Source of the DNA: Algoriphagus algorifonticola
GTDB taxonomy: Bacteria > Bacteroidota > Bacteroidia > Cytophagales > Cyclobacteriaceae
Length of the DNA stretch: 64,000 nucleotides
NCBI RefSeq assembly: GCF_007655305.1
Contig: NZ_VLOG01000034.1
Location: forward strand, 1-64,000
Direction: 5' to 3'
Part shown: positions 42,504 through 51,460 of the stretch, in pieces
How positions within the stretch are numbered: position 1 is the stretch's first letter
How the letters are laid out: every line of letters begins with the position of its first letter
Program-made: the position numbers and the translations under genes
Notes under the pieces: model-generated
Told to the model about the DNA's origin: nothing
What the model saw: the letters and a program-made list of their open reading frames with translations, nothing else
Databases searched by the model: none

Positions 42504-43922
42504 ATGAAGCCACTCAATCGAAGCCAAATAACAACTCAGTCATTCCCAATTAAAATTCTCCAATTTGGAAATGGAAACTTTATCCGGGGTTTTCTGGATT
42601 GGATGGTTCAAAAAACGATAGATCAGGGATACTTCAAGGGAGGGATTCATATTGTGCAAATCCATTCCCCCGCAGTTGACCAAAGAATGCTAGAGCAGAA
42701 CTGCTTATTTCATGTTGCAGAAATGGGGATTTATGAGCAGAAAAAAATACAACAATACAGCCTCATTTCCTGTGTCCAAAACTACTCTTCCATTATTGAT
42801 TCTTATGATGCCTTTTTGCAGCTAGCTGAAAATCTAGATTTAGAATTCATTTTTTCAAACACCACAGAAGCAGGAATCGAGTTTGATCCCAATGATTCTG
42901 ATTTTACATCCATTCCAAATACATTCCCAGGCAAACTCACCGCCTTATTATATAGAAGATTTCAGGTATTTGAAAAAACAGATAAGCCTCTTGGAATTAT
43001 CCCGCTGGAATTACTTGAAAATAATGGGGATTTATTAAAATCCTGTGTCCTTAAATATGCTAAACTGTGGGGATTGTCGGACGCTTTTACCCAATGGCTG
43101 GATTCTTATTGTATTTTCTGTAATACTTTGGTAGATAGAATAGTACCTGGATATCCTAAGAATAAAGCTATTGAAATTCAGCAGAAAATTGGCTTTGAGG
43201 ATCAGTTGCTCGTTCAGGCAGAACCCTATTATTTTCTAGCCATCGAGGGAGCAGAGAAATTAAAAAATCAACTCGGCTGGGAGAAGGCTGGTTTGAATGT
43301 AAAATTCGTCAAAGACATCTCCCCTTATCGATTAAGAAAAGTCAGAATACTCAATGGAGCTCATACCGCTATAGTTCCTTTTGCTTATTTATCGGGCTGT
43401 AGAACCGTCAGAGAATCGATAAACGATGAGCGAATAGGTCAGTGGATCAGAGAACTGATTTTCCAGGAAATTGTCCCTAGTATGGACTTGGAAGAATCTG
43501 AGTTAAAAACATATGCTAAAGCAATTTTAGAGCGATTTGAGAATCCATTTTTAGATCATCAGCTCGAAAGCATTGCATTAAACAGCATTTCAAAATTTCG
43601 TATAAGGGTTCTTACCAGTATTTTAGAATACCATAATAAATTCCAAAAATGGCCCGAGCAGCTGCTTTTTGCTTTTGCAGCATTAATCCTTTTCTATAAA
43701 GGAGATAATCAGGGAAAAACCCTTCCGCTTAAGGATAATCCGGGAATTCTTGAGTTCTTCGTAAGGTCTTGGAATTTGGAAAATAGATCCGAATCCATTC
43801 ATACCATTCTTCAAAACCAAAATCTATGGAGACAGGATTTATCTTTACTTCCTGGTTTGGCAGAAACCCTATTACAAGCCCTTAAGAAGCTAGAATCAGA
43901 GTTAAACAGCTCTGAGGGTTAG
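42504..43922 (+). CDS. uxaB: tagaturonate reductase (UxaB), mannitol dehydrogenase family
   Basis: A 472-residue NAD-dependent polyol dehydrogenase-type enzyme that reduces D-tagaturonate to D-altronate, the step before UxaA. It has the Rossmann start IKILQFGNGNFIRGFLDWMVQ, EFIFSNTTEAGIEF, VDRIVPGYP and the active-site region LRKVRILNGAHTAIVPFAYL (with Lys and His as in the family). Length is close to E. coli UxaB. The gene order here (uxaA then uxaB) and the shared operon with the divergent TRAP genes make the assignment strong. The end overlaps the stop of mtfA on the opposite strand by 21 nt. Confidence 0.9.
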   Translation: MKPLNRSQITTQSFPIKILQFGNGNFIRGFLDWMVQKTIDQGYFKGGIHIVQIHSPAVDQRMLEQNCLFHVAEMGIYEQKKIQQYSLISCVQNYSSIIDSYDAFLQLAENLDLEFIFSNTTEAGIEFDPNDSDFTSIPNTFPGKLTALLYRRFQVFEKTDKPLGIIPLELLENNGDLLKSCVLKYAKLWGLSDAFTQWLDSYCIFCNTLVDRIVPGYPKNKAIEIQQKIGFEDQLLVQAEPYYFLAIEGAEKLKNQLGWEKAGLNVKFVKDISPYRLRKVRILNGAHTAIVPFAYLSGCRTVRESINDERIGQWIRELIFQEIVPSMDLEESELKTYAKAILERFENPFLDHQLESIALNSISKFRIRVLTSILEYHNKFQKWPEQLLFAFAALILFYKGDNQGKTLPLKDNPGILEFFVRSWNLENRSESIHTILQNQNLWRQDLSLLPGLAETLLQALKKLESELNSSEG

Positions 43923-44663
43923 AGGATCTTGCTGCAGTAACATCACCAAAACCTGATACAATTCAGGCTTTCTGGACTTAAATTCGTCAGGCCTTTCAAA
44001 GAAATTTTCCAAGGCAACTGCAAAGAACTCGTGATGATCTACGGCTCCCCTTTCTCTAAAAAAGTCATCTTCACCTCTTTTCAATAATTCTTTTTCCTCA
44101 GACGCCAGCTCCGAATACTCTTGCCAAAGTTTGGGATTAAAAAAATTACTCTCCCCATTGTACTGGATTTGATTTTCCAATTTTAAAGCATGAGCGATTT
44201 CATGAATTCCCAGATTTACGCCATCATGGTCCAATGCAAGCCCTCTTACAAAACATTCCCAGGAGAGCACAATAATTCCATGTCTTGGATTGACCTCTCC
44301 CCTGTGATAAGTTTTTGAAATATTGGAAAAATAGGTATTGGGATAAATCAGAATCTTGTTGAAATGCTTGAGCCAAACATTTCTGTAGCCAAAAGTCACT
44401 TGCACAATAGTAGCTCCGATAAGGACTTTCATCTCAGCGCTCACTCTATCTAAGCCTCCTCTGGCGAAAAACCTTTTCTGGGTTAAAATCAGTTGTAATT
44501 TATGCCTAAACTCTTTTTGATGAGCCGGTTTTAGATTGGAATAATAGGGGAAATATTTATCAAGAGTCTCCTTGTCCTCTTGGCTCAGACGATAATGAAA
44601 AGTAAGGATCCAAACCTGCCTGAGGACTTCCGAAATAAAAATAAAAAAGCGTGGACCTAACAT
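43902..44663 (-). CDS. mtfA: zinc-dependent peptidase of the MtfA family
   Basis: A 253-residue MtfA-like peptidase. The zinc motif is His154-Glu155-x-x-His158 (GIHEIAHALKLEN), with a likely third ligand Glu in DHHEFFAVALENFFE. E. coli MtfA inactivates the repressor Mlc; the Bacteroidota role is unknown. I start at the ATG at 44663 because the longer frame would begin at a TTG inside the rny terminator. The N-terminus has a hydrophobic segment (LGPRFFIFISEVLRQVWIL) that may attach to the membrane. The 3' end overlaps uxaB by 21 nt on the opposite strand. Confidence 0.85.
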   Translation of the reverse strand: MLGPRFFIFISEVLRQVWILTFHYRLSQEDKETLDKYFPYYSNLKPAHQKEFRHKLQLILTQKRFFARGGLDRVSAEMKVLIGATIVQVTFGYRNVWLKHFNKILIYPNTYFSNISKTYHRGEVNPRHGIIVLSWECFVRGLALDHDGVNLGIHEIAHALKLENQIQYNGESNFFNPKLWQEYSELASEEKELLKRGEDDFFRERGAVDHHEFFAVALENFFERPDEFKSRKPELYQVLVMLLQQDPLTLRAV

Positions 44664-44664
44664 G

Positions 44665-44695
44665 ATAAAAAAAGGCAACCAGTTTCCCGGTTGCC
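44665..44695 (-). terminator. terminator of the pheT-zapA-rny operon
   Basis: Arms GGCAACC (44674-44680) and GGTTGCC (44689-44695); on the minus strand the hairpin is followed by a T-run (44667-44673). It lies 16 nt past the rny stop. Confidence 0.8.
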
Positions 44696-44710
44696 ATTAT
44701 ATAGATTGTA

Positions 44711-46276
44711 TTATCTAGCGTAATTCACTGCTCTCATTTCCCTGATCACAGTAATCTTTATCTGTCCGGGATACTGCATCTCTTTCTCTATTTTTTGGGA
44801 AATATCGAAAGATAGCTGACCCGCAGTTTGATCATCTACATTATCTGCATCGACCAAAACCCTCAATTCTCTACCTGCCTGCATGGCAAAGCATTTATTT
44901 ACACCATTGAAACTCAAAGCTAATTCTTCCAATTCCTTCAGTCTCTTGATATAACTATCCATGATCTCTCTTCTGGCTCCAGGTCTGGAACCTGAGATCG
45001 CATCACAAGCCTGAATAATCGGTGAAATCATGGAAGTCATTTCAACTTCATCGTGGTGAGCTCCGATTGCATTACAAACTTCCGGATGTTCTTTGTAGCG
45101 CTTGGCCAACTCCATTCCCAAAACAGCATGAGGCAACTCCTGTTCTTCCGGCCATACTTTTCCAATATCATGGAGCAAACCAGCCCTCTTGGCAAGCTTG
45201 GCATTCAAGCCCAATTCAGCAGCCATAATCGAAGACAAATTCGCCACTTCTCTGGAGTGCTGTAATAAATTCTGACCATAAGAAGAACGGAATCTCATTC
45301 TTCCCACCATCCTAATCAACTCTGGATGCAAACCGTGAATTCCCAAATCTATACAGGTTCTTTCCCCGATCTCAACGATTTCCTCATCGATGTTTTTCTC
45401 TGTTTTGGCCACTACTTCTTCGATTCGGGCGGGGTGAATACGTCCATCCTGCACCAATCTATGTAAAGAAAGTCTTGCTATCTCTCTTCTAACCGGATCA
45501 AATCCGGAAATAATGATGGCCTCTGGAGTATCATCTACTACTATTTCTACTCCTGTGGCAGATTCTAATGCTCGGATATTTCGACCTTCTCTACCGATGA
45601 TTTTACCTTTGATATCATCGCTCTCTATGTTGAAAACAGACACACAGTTTTCCACAGCATGCTCGGTAGCAGTTCGCTGAATAGTATCCAATACAATCTT
45701 TTTAGCCTGCTTGGTTGCCGATAATTTGGCTTCATCCAAAATATCTTTGATTTGAGAGGAAGCTTTGGTCTGAGCTTCTTCAGTCAGCATTTTCACCAAC
45801 TGCTCTCTTGCCTCTTCCCTTGTTAATCCTGCGATTTTCTCCAAGTCGGCAATTCGCTGATTCGTAATTCGATCAAGGTCCTCCTTTTTCACTTGCACCG
45901 CATGAAGCTGTGCATTGAGGTTTTCTTTTTTGGAGTCCAATTCAGCTTCTTTTCGCTTCAATTGCTCCAACTCCTTTGCCAAATGCTGCTCTCTTTGCTT
46001 GACCTTGTTTTCGTTGGTGATGATGATGCTCTTTTTATTGGACATCTCCTCATCAAACTCAGACTTCAATTTGAGATAATGCTCTTTGGCTTCAAGCATC
46101 TTATCTTTTTTCAGAGATTCTGCAGAAATTTCTGCTTCACGCAACATGGATTTGACTTTGTCTTTAGTCTCCTCCTCTAATTGTTTGTGTTTATTTTTGA
46201 TAAATACTCCCGCTAGCGCGGCTCCTGCTCCCAGACCTACCAGGCCGGCCAGGATGATATATAAAACTTCTCCCAT
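44711..46276 (-). CDS. rny: ribonuclease Y
   Basis: A 521-residue membrane-anchored endoribonuclease that starts mRNA decay. It has one N-terminal membrane helix (about residues 5-25, [18 protein letters not shown]), a long coiled coil (about 28-190), a KH RNA-binding domain with [17 protein letters not shown] (about 215-280), and an HD domain with [17 protein letters not shown] and AGLLHDIGK. It is the last gene of the pheT operon and ends with a clear terminator. Length and domain order are normal for the family. Confidence 0.97.
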   Translation of the reverse strand: MGEVLYIILAGLVGLGAGAALAGVFIKNKHKQLEEETKDKVKSMLREAEISAESLKKDKMLEAKEHYLKLKSEFDEEMSNKKSIIITNENKVKQREQHLAKELEQLKRKEAELDSKKENLNAQLHAVQVKKEDLDRITNQRIADLEKIAGLTREEAREQLVKMLTEEAQTKASSQIKDILDEAKLSATKQAKKIVLDTIQRTATEHAVENCVSVFNIESDDIKGKIIGREGRNIRALESATGVEIVVDDTPEAIIISGFDPVRREIARLSLHRLVQDGRIHPARIEEVVAKTEKNIDEEIVEIGERTCIDLGIHGLHPELIRMVGRMRFRSSYGQNLLQHSREVANLSSIMAAELGLNAKLAKRAGLLHDIGKVWPEEQELPHAVLGMELAKRYKEHPEVCNAIGAHHDEVEMTSMISPIIQACDAISGSRPGARREIMDSYIKRLKELEELALSFNGVNKCFAMQAGRELRVLVDADNVDDQTAGQLSFDISQKIEKEMQYPGQIKITVIREMRAVNYAR

Positions 46277-46349
46277 AGGTATTTTGGATATATAAATTGA
46301 ACCTGCGGGTAATCCTAAAAAACTCGGAAAATCAGTGGAAATTCAACAA

Positions 46350-46634
46350 CTATACAACTTTAGAAAGCAGGGAATTGATGTTTGCTATACTGCTACGGAT
46401 ATGTTCACTGTCCTCTGCATTGACCTCGTTGGTTTCTAAAGATTCCACCATACAGTCAAAGGCCACCATGGCCAAGAGGTCTTGATTATCATCCAAACCA
46501 AATTCTGCTTTATATTTTCTCAATTTTTCATTAATCAACTTGCCGGCATGTCGGATTTTTGCTTCATCCTCAACCTTCACTCTCATGGGATATTCTCTAT
46601 CCCCGATTTTAATACGTATGGCAAGTGTCTCCAT
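46350..46634 (-). CDS. zapA: cell division protein ZapA
   Basis: A 94-residue ZapA: METLAIRIKIGDREYPMRV forms the N-terminal strand pair, and a C-terminal coiled coil follows (DLLAMVAFDCMVESLE). ZapA binds FtsZ and bundles filaments at the division ring. It sits 1 nt downstream of a small coiled-coil gene and 73 nt upstream of rny. The pheT - coiled coil - zapA - rny order is a typical Bacteroidota housekeeping cluster. Confidence 0.92.
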   Translation of the reverse strand: METLAIRIKIGDREYPMRVKVEDEAKIRHAGKLINEKLRKYKAEFGLDDNQDLLAMVAFDCMVESLETNEVNAEDSEHIRSSIANINSLLSKVV

Positions 46635-46635
46635 A

Positions 46636-46920
46636 TCACTCGGATAAGTAGGTGATCAACTGATCGATCTCTTGTATATAATTATTGATTAAGTCACTCA
46701 TTTCGGCCGAATCCTCGGGATTCACCGGTCGGTTGTCCACAATGTTACTAATTTTAATTTTATTTTTAAAATGATCGATTTCCTGCACTTTTTCTTCCAA
46801 AGTAGCGGATACTTCCGCTAATTTTTGTTTCAACTGTGCATTTTCTTCCGAAAGCAGTTGCAATCGCTGCCCCGCTTGATGGGCCAGTTTTTCCAGTTTT
46901 TGCAGTTCCTCGTGAATCAT
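46636..46920 (-). CDS. coiled-coil protein next to zapA (ZapB-like analog)
   Basis: A 94-residue protein made almost entirely of coiled coil (residues 1-60, EELQKLEKLAHQAGQRLQLL and LKQKLAEVSATLEEKVQEID) with a short C-terminal helix (DLINNYIQEIDQLITYL). No other domain. It is 1 nt from zapA and 4 nt from pheT, so it is co-transcribed and probably translationally coupled. Its size and structure recall ZapB of gammaproteobacteria, the ZapA-binding coiled coil, without obvious sequence identity. A role as ZapA partner at the division site is inferred from context. Confidence 0.8.
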   Translation of the reverse strand: MIHEELQKLEKLAHQAGQRLQLLSEENAQLKQKLAEVSATLEEKVQEIDHFKNKIKISNIVDNRPVNPEDSAEMSDLINNYIQEIDQLITYLSE

Positions 46921-46924
46921 TTTG

Positions 46925-49339
46925 TCAGCTTCGTATTACAGCTCCCACCTCATTTTGAAAGGCTTGAATCAATTTACTCATTGTTTTATCAATAACCTTA
47001 TCCGTTAGTGTATTTTCCTGATCCTGCAGGTAAAAACTCAATGCATAAGCCTTTTTACCAGACTCAATCTTATCCCCCTGGTAGACATCAAAAACGCCAA
47101 TTCGCTGCAATAATTTTCCTCCCGCCTTTAAAGCTACAGATTTTACCTGATCATAATTCACGGTTTTATCGATCACCAAAGATAAATCTCTCCTTACTTC
47201 TGGGAATTTGGAGATTTCCTGATATCGCTTCAGACCACTTGCTTTCTTACAGATCAAGTCCCAATTCAATTCGGCAAACCAGACCTCCTGTCTTACCTCG
47301 GCTAATTTGAGCATTTTTTCATCTACCAGGCCGATTATACCCAACTCTTTTTGACCCAACATCAGGCGAAGCCCATAAGTGAAGGGCTGAGACTCGATCA
47401 TGGAAACATCACCGACCTGGATTCCTAGTTTCTCCAAAATTCGCTCAACGGTGCTGTAAACATCCGCAAAACCAAAAGGCTTGGCCTCTTCCAGCCAACT
47501 TTCAGCAGATTTGTTTCCGGTATGGAAAATTGCCAATCGCTTGCCTTCCTCGTAGCCAGTTTCACCTTTTTGATAAACAGTGCCAAATTCAAAAATCTTG
47601 ATATCTGTCTGCCTCCTATTAATGTTATGGGATAATACTTCCAAACCACTAAAAAGCAGGGTTTGGCGCATGACACCTAAGTCCTCACTCAGCTTATTAT
47701 AGATTTCCACATTTTGGGAAGCATCCAAGAATCCAGACTTCTCGGCATAAGAAGGCTTGGTCAAACTATTAGTAATAATCTCAAAATATCCTTGACCCGA
47801 AAGAATTTCAGATAACCGGTATTGCAGCTTATTTAGATCTTTAGCAGGATGCTCAGCCAAATAATCTGTTCGTAAATTTTCTGAAAGCGCTACTTGCTGG
47901 AAACCATAGATTCGCAAAATCTCCTCAATGATATCTGCCTCACGGGTAACATCCACGCGATACGGCTTCACAATGGCCTTGAATCCCTGCTCAGTTTCAT
48001 TTTCTACTTGGATTTCCAAAGACTCCAAAATAGACTTCACCTCAGTTGGAGCTATTTTTTTACCAATCAGACGATTGATATGACCATATTCTACGTCTAT
48101 TTCAAAATCTGCAACTGGCTGTGGATAGATATCTATGATGTCAGAAGCTACTTTTCCTCCTGCGATTTCCTGCAATAATTTAACCGCCTGCTTCAATGCA
48201 TAAACCGGCATATTGGGATCAGTTCCTCTTTCAAAGCGGAAAGAAGCATCCGTTTTTAAGCCATGATATTGAGCTCCCTTTCGGATCACATCCGGTGAAA
48301 AATAAGCGGATTCCAAGAAAATGGAAGTCGTATTTTCTGTTACGCCTGAACCAATTCCTCCAAAAATTCCAGCAATACACATCCCCCCTTTTGAATCACA
48401 AATCATCAATTCCTCTCCGGAAAGTTTACGCTCTTTTTCATCCAAAGTCACAAATTTGCTATCCTTAGGAAGCTTTTTGACAATCACTTTCCCCTCAGAA
48501 ATCTGAGCTGCATCAAAGGCATGAAGGGGCTGTCCCAAATCATGAAGGATGTAATTGGTGATATCGACCACATTATTAATGGGTTCCAAATCCAAAGAAC
48601 GCAAGAAATCCTGTAGCCATTGAGGAGAAGGACCTACTTTCAAATCTGTGATGGTAACACCGGCATAGCGCGGACAATTTGTTGAATTTTCTACGTTGAC
48701 AGAAATTTTTGGTCCTTCAGCCTCCTTTTTGATTTCAGGGCTGGAGTCAATGCATAATTCTTTGCCTAAAAGCGCTTTCAGATCTCTGGCAACTCCCAGG
48801 TGAGAGGCCGCATCGGCTCTATTGGGTGTAAGCCCTATTTCAAGAATATGGTCATGGGTGACAGGGATGATTTGAGATGCAGGTGTACCGTTGGGCAAGT
48901 CCGTATCTAAGACCATAATCCCTGCATGGCTACTTCCTATTCCCAATTCATCTTCAGCGCAAATCATTCCTTCTGAAGCCTGACCTCTGATTTTAGCCTT
49001 TTTGATGGTGAATGCATCACCTTCAGTTGGGTAAAGTGTGGCGCCTACAGTGGCAACCAACACTTTCTGTCCAGCTGCTACATTGGGAGCTCCACAAACG
49101 ATCTGCGAGGGTTCATTCGCTCCGATATCCACAGTGGTCAAACTCAGTTTATCAGCATCTGGATGCTTGATACAAGTCAGTACCTCTCCAATCACAATCC
49201 CTTCAAGACCACCGGGGATGGATACAAACTCTTCGATCCCTTCTACTTCCAATCCGGACTGGGTTAAAAGTGCTGCAATTTCCTCCGGTGATTGGGTTAA
49301 AGCAATGTATTTTTTTAATCGATTGATTGAAATTCTCAT
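46925..49339 (-). CDS. pheT: phenylalanine--tRNA ligase beta subunit
   Basis: An 804-residue beta subunit that, with PheS, charges tRNA-Phe. Domains in order: start with MRISINRLKKYI; a tRNA-binding EMAP-type domain at about 40-150 (GIVIGEVLTCIKHPDADKLS); B3/B4 at about 210-390 with SFRFERGTDPN; B5 at about 400-475; a catalytic-like domain; and a C-terminal FDX-ACB domain ending LIQAFQNEVGAVIR. I take the ATG at 49339 because a longer frame adds a non-homologous 26-residue tail that overlaps the upstream terminator region. First gene of the coiled-coil/zapA/rny operon. pheS is not in the window. Confidence 0.97.
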   Translation of the reverse strand: MRISINRLKKYIALTQSPEEIAALLTQSGLEVEGIEEFVSIPGGLEGIVIGEVLTCIKHPDADKLSLTTVDIGANEPSQIVCGAPNVAAGQKVLVATVGATLYPTEGDAFTIKKAKIRGQASEGMICAEDELGIGSSHAGIMVLDTDLPNGTPASQIIPVTHDHILEIGLTPNRADAASHLGVARDLKALLGKELCIDSSPEIKKEAEGPKISVNVENSTNCPRYAGVTITDLKVGPSPQWLQDFLRSLDLEPINNVVDITNYILHDLGQPLHAFDAAQISEGKVIVKKLPKDSKFVTLDEKERKLSGEELMICDSKGGMCIAGIFGGIGSGVTENTTSIFLESAYFSPDVIRKGAQYHGLKTDASFRFERGTDPNMPVYALKQAVKLLQEIAGGKVASDIIDIYPQPVADFEIDVEYGHINRLIGKKIAPTEVKSILESLEIQVENETEQGFKAIVKPYRVDVTREADIIEEILRIYGFQQVALSENLRTDYLAEHPAKDLNKLQYRLSEILSGQGYFEIITNSLTKPSYAEKSGFLDASQNVEIYNKLSEDLGVMRQTLLFSGLEVLSHNINRRQTDIKIFEFGTVYQKGETGYEEGKRLAIFHTGNKSAESWLEEAKPFGFADVYSTVERILEKLGIQVGDVSMIESQPFTYGLRLMLGQKELGIIGLVDEKMLKLAEVRQEVWFAELNWDLICKKASGLKRYQEISKFPEVRRDLSLVIDKTVNYDQVKSVALKAGGKLLQRIGVFDVYQGDKIESGKKAYALSFYLQDQENTLTDKVIDKTMSKLIQAFQNEVGAVIRS

Positions 49340-49375
49340 GGATTTATGGGCTTCGGTAAAACCAAATTTACCAGA

Positions 49376-49403
49376 TAAACAAAAGGGGTTAAAAATAACC
49401 CCT
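49376..49403 (-). terminator. terminator after the propeller lipoprotein
   Basis: Perfect 9-bp arms AAGGGGTTA (49382-49390) and TAACCCCTT (49395-49403). On the minus strand a TTTTGTTT run follows. It lies between the propeller lipoprotein stop and the pheT start. Confidence 0.85.
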
Positions 49404-49463
49404 TCAAAATTATACACAAAAGTAAAAAATCATTGCAAATATGTCCTCCTAGTCAAATTGGAT

Positions 49464-50501
49464 TTAGTAAGAAGGGAAATCAAAAACGTAGATATTTTGC
49501 GTAATTAAACCTTGTGTGTAAATTTTATCTGCTTCTTTATCAATAAAAAAAGTAAAAGGATGAAAATCATCATCAGGGCTGCCCGTATCAAATCTAAACA
49601 TACGGTGCAAAACCAAGTCATCCTCAACAAAACTAAATTCAAGTAAGTGCCTAGTATTTGATCTATCCAACCCTATTCTATCTGTGAAAGAAACATATAA
49701 GTGCTTTCCTGTATATTGAGCATCAATTAAAATATGCTTTATTTCTTTTTCTCCTCTTTTATACCCCGGTTTTTTAAAGTCGTTTTCTAAGGAATCTAAT
49801 GCTCGTTTGATCGGTTCAAATAAGTCCAACCTATGCCTCTTTATTAAGTTTCCATCATTAGAGACTATATCCAAATACGGAAGATTAATTCCTAAAAGAA
49901 TTAAATTTCCATTTTCAAATGGTTGGATAAGTCTTGATTGCCTATTAAAATCATTTTCAAATTGAGGCATCTTGGCTCCAATTTTACCTAGTGGTTCTCC
50001 CGCTAAATTTATTTTCAATACCGAATTAGAATCACTTTTGTATCCTCGTAATGGAAAGTAAATGATATTACTACCATCATAGAAAAATCTCCAAATCCCA
50101 ACGGGTTCAGGTATTTTGATTTGGTCTATGTATTCACCAGTAAGCGGATGAAATATACTTAACCTGTTATTCCCTCTATCTTCAACCATTATTCCGTGTT
50201 TGGTGGATTGGACTTGAACAGGATTCATTAAGCTTCCTGGTCCATCACCACGATCCTCAACTATCTCTAAAAGATTGAATTCCTTGTCTAACAGGAATAA
50301 AGAAGCAGGATTTTGGTTTACAACATATATTCTATCAGAATTTGCATTAATAGAAACCCTTGTGAAAAATACTCCATCCCCAAAATCATCTAGAACTTTC
50401 TGAGGACTTAAGACAACTAATTCTGGTTCTGCATTTTTAATGAATTCTTTTTCAAATCCACAACTACATAAAATAAAAAAAAAAGAATAAATAAATCTCA
50501 T
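49464..50501 (-). CDS. 6-bladed beta-propeller lipoprotein (BF3164-like)
   Basis: A 345-residue lipoprotein (signal residues 1-13, lipobox CSC, Cys14) with a 6-bladed beta-propeller body. Typical repeats are NSDRIYVVNQNPASLFLLDK, GPGSLMNPVQVQSTKHGIMV, VEDRGNNRLSIFHPLTGEYI and KIYTQGLITQNIYVFDFP. Such propeller lipoproteins in Bacteroidota (BF3164/TolB-like type) are often encoded next to very small exported peptides. Here a 63-codon cysteine-rich mini-protein is 60 nt upstream on the same strand, with a strong hairpin between. Function unknown; it may bind or display the mini-protein. It ends with a clear terminator before pheT. Confidence 0.8.
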   Translation of the reverse strand: MRFIYSFFFILCSCGFEKEFIKNAEPELVVLSPQKVLDDFGDGVFFTRVSINANSDRIYVVNQNPASLFLLDKEFNLLEIVEDRGDGPGSLMNPVQVQSTKHGIMVEDRGNNRLSIFHPLTGEYIDQIKIPEPVGIWRFFYDGSNIIYFPLRGYKSDSNSVLKINLAGEPLGKIGAKMPQFENDFNRQSRLIQPFENGNLILLGINLPYLDIVSNDGNLIKRHRLDLFEPIKRALDSLENDFKKPGYKRGEKEIKHILIDAQYTGKHLYVSFTDRIGLDRSNTRHLLEFSFVEDDLVLHRMFRFDTGSPDDDFHPFTFFIDKEADKIYTQGLITQNIYVFDFPSY

Positions 50502-50516
50502 CAGAATAAAGTTAAG

Positions 50517-50545
50517 AAAAAGACTGGAAGGTCCCCAGTCTTTTT
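50517..50545. terminator. intercistronic hairpin between mini-protein and propeller lipoprotein
   Basis: Perfect 11-bp arms AAAAAGACTGG (50517-50527) and CCAGTCTTTTT (50535-50545) with a 7-nt loop. It has A-runs and T-runs on both sides, so it can act in either direction. For leftward transcription it lies after the mini-protein stop (50561) and 16 nt before the lipoprotein start, so it may reduce read-through and keep the peptide in excess. Confidence 0.8.
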
Positions 50546-50560
50546 AATTAATCAGTTCTA

Positions 50561-50752
50561 TTAACAGTCAGAAGAAGAGAAGGTGCCATCCGTATTTGTA
50601 CAATACACATAACCAATTCCAGCATGACAAGTTGAATTACCTTCACAAGTAATCCTTGAACCATCTGCACATGCAAATTCTGCATCACAGGGCAATGCTT
50701 GAATGCTAAATAAAAATAGCAATCCAAAAGTAAGACTTAATAGCTTTTTCAT
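50561..50752 (-). CDS. secreted cysteine-rich mini-protein
   Basis: A 63-residue protein with a strong Sec signal (residues 1-19, LLSLTFGLLFLFSIQA) and a mature part of ~44 residues holding six cysteines: Cys22, Cys28, Cys36, Cys42, Cys51 and the C-terminal Cys63. An even number suggests three disulfide bonds. Sequence pieces are LPCDAEFACADG, CEGNSTCHAGIG and YCTNTDGTF. No NVEALA motif is present, but the size, the signal peptide and the following propeller lipoprotein resemble peptide/propeller pairs known in Bacteroidales. I do not recognise the family. It lies 60 nt upstream of the propeller gene, on the same strand, separated by a hairpin. Confidence 0.72.
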   Translation of the reverse strand: MKKLLSLTFGLLFLFSIQALPCDAEFACADGSRITCEGNSTCHAGIGYVYCTNTDGTFSSSDC

Positions 50753-50842
50753 AGAAAATTTTAATTTGAATGAATAAAATATTTAAAGTTCTGTTCAAGA
50801 AAAAAAAAAAATGAAAAACCAAATTAAATTTGTAATTTTTAT

Positions 50843-51460
50843 TTAATCCTTATAGTTTTTCTCGCCTGCTTGGATGGAAATATTCAAAATATTTTCCTTG
50901 GGAGGCAAAGGGCAGGCATAATCCGGATTATATGCGCAATAAGGATTATAAGCTAGGTTGAAATCAATGGTAATGGAGTTTTTCCCATCTTGACGGGCAT
51001 TGATATAGCGACCTCCACCGTAGGTTTCTCTTCCACTGGTTTCATCCGCAAAGGCCAAAAAGAAATTACGCATATCAGATTCACTGACGGACTGCAGGAG
51101 TAAAAGCCGATTGGTTTTTCCTCCCAACTCAAATTCTGCATAGGAATGTTCTATATAACGCTCCACCGAACCATCTGTCATCGGAACTTCCCTTACTTTT
51201 CTGTTTTCCACAGGAATTAGCCTTGCTTTGACCTTATAATTAGGGTCAATCGGATAAAAGTTCAATTCCTTAAAATCACTCTTATGCTCCTCTGTCAAAG
51301 GGGATTCCACATTGAATCGGATAAACTTGTACTGACGTTCTCTTTCCGTTTCAATTTTTTCCCGATAGGCTTCCGGGCTCTCTGCACTGGTTAACATGTA
51401 GGCTACAGCAGCAATTACTACCAAGGATACTAAGATGAGAAGTATGTGATTTGTCTTCAT
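50843..51460 (-). CDS. DUF1684 domain protein
   Basis: A 205-residue protein with an N-terminal membrane helix or uncleaved signal (residues 5-22, ILLILVSLVVIAAVAYML) and the DUF1684 domain. The family hallmark is present: AYNPYCAYNPDYACPLPPKE near the C-terminus, preceded by the GGGRYINA block. The start is the ATG at 51460, which opens the membrane helix; eight residues of an upstream frame are omitted. Some members bind or act on small phospholipid-like groups, but the function is unsettled. Confidence 0.88.
   Translation of the reverse strand: MKTNHILLILVSLVVIAAVAYMLTSAESPEAYREKIETERERQYKFIRFNVESPLTEEHKSDFKELNFYPIDPNYKVKARLIPVENRKVREVPMTDGSVERYIEHSYAEFELGGKTNRLLLLQSVSESDMRNFFLAFADETSGRETYGGGRYINARQDGKNSITIDFNLAYNPYCAYNPDYACPLPPKENILNISIQAGEKNYKD

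Noticed and set aside
44664..44678. TTG start for mtfA
   Set aside because: It lies in the rny terminator T-run; the ATG at 44663 fits the family.
49340..49417. Longer start for pheT
   Set aside because: The extra 26 residues do not look like PheT, overlap the upstream terminator, and the protein family begins with MRIS-type sequence.
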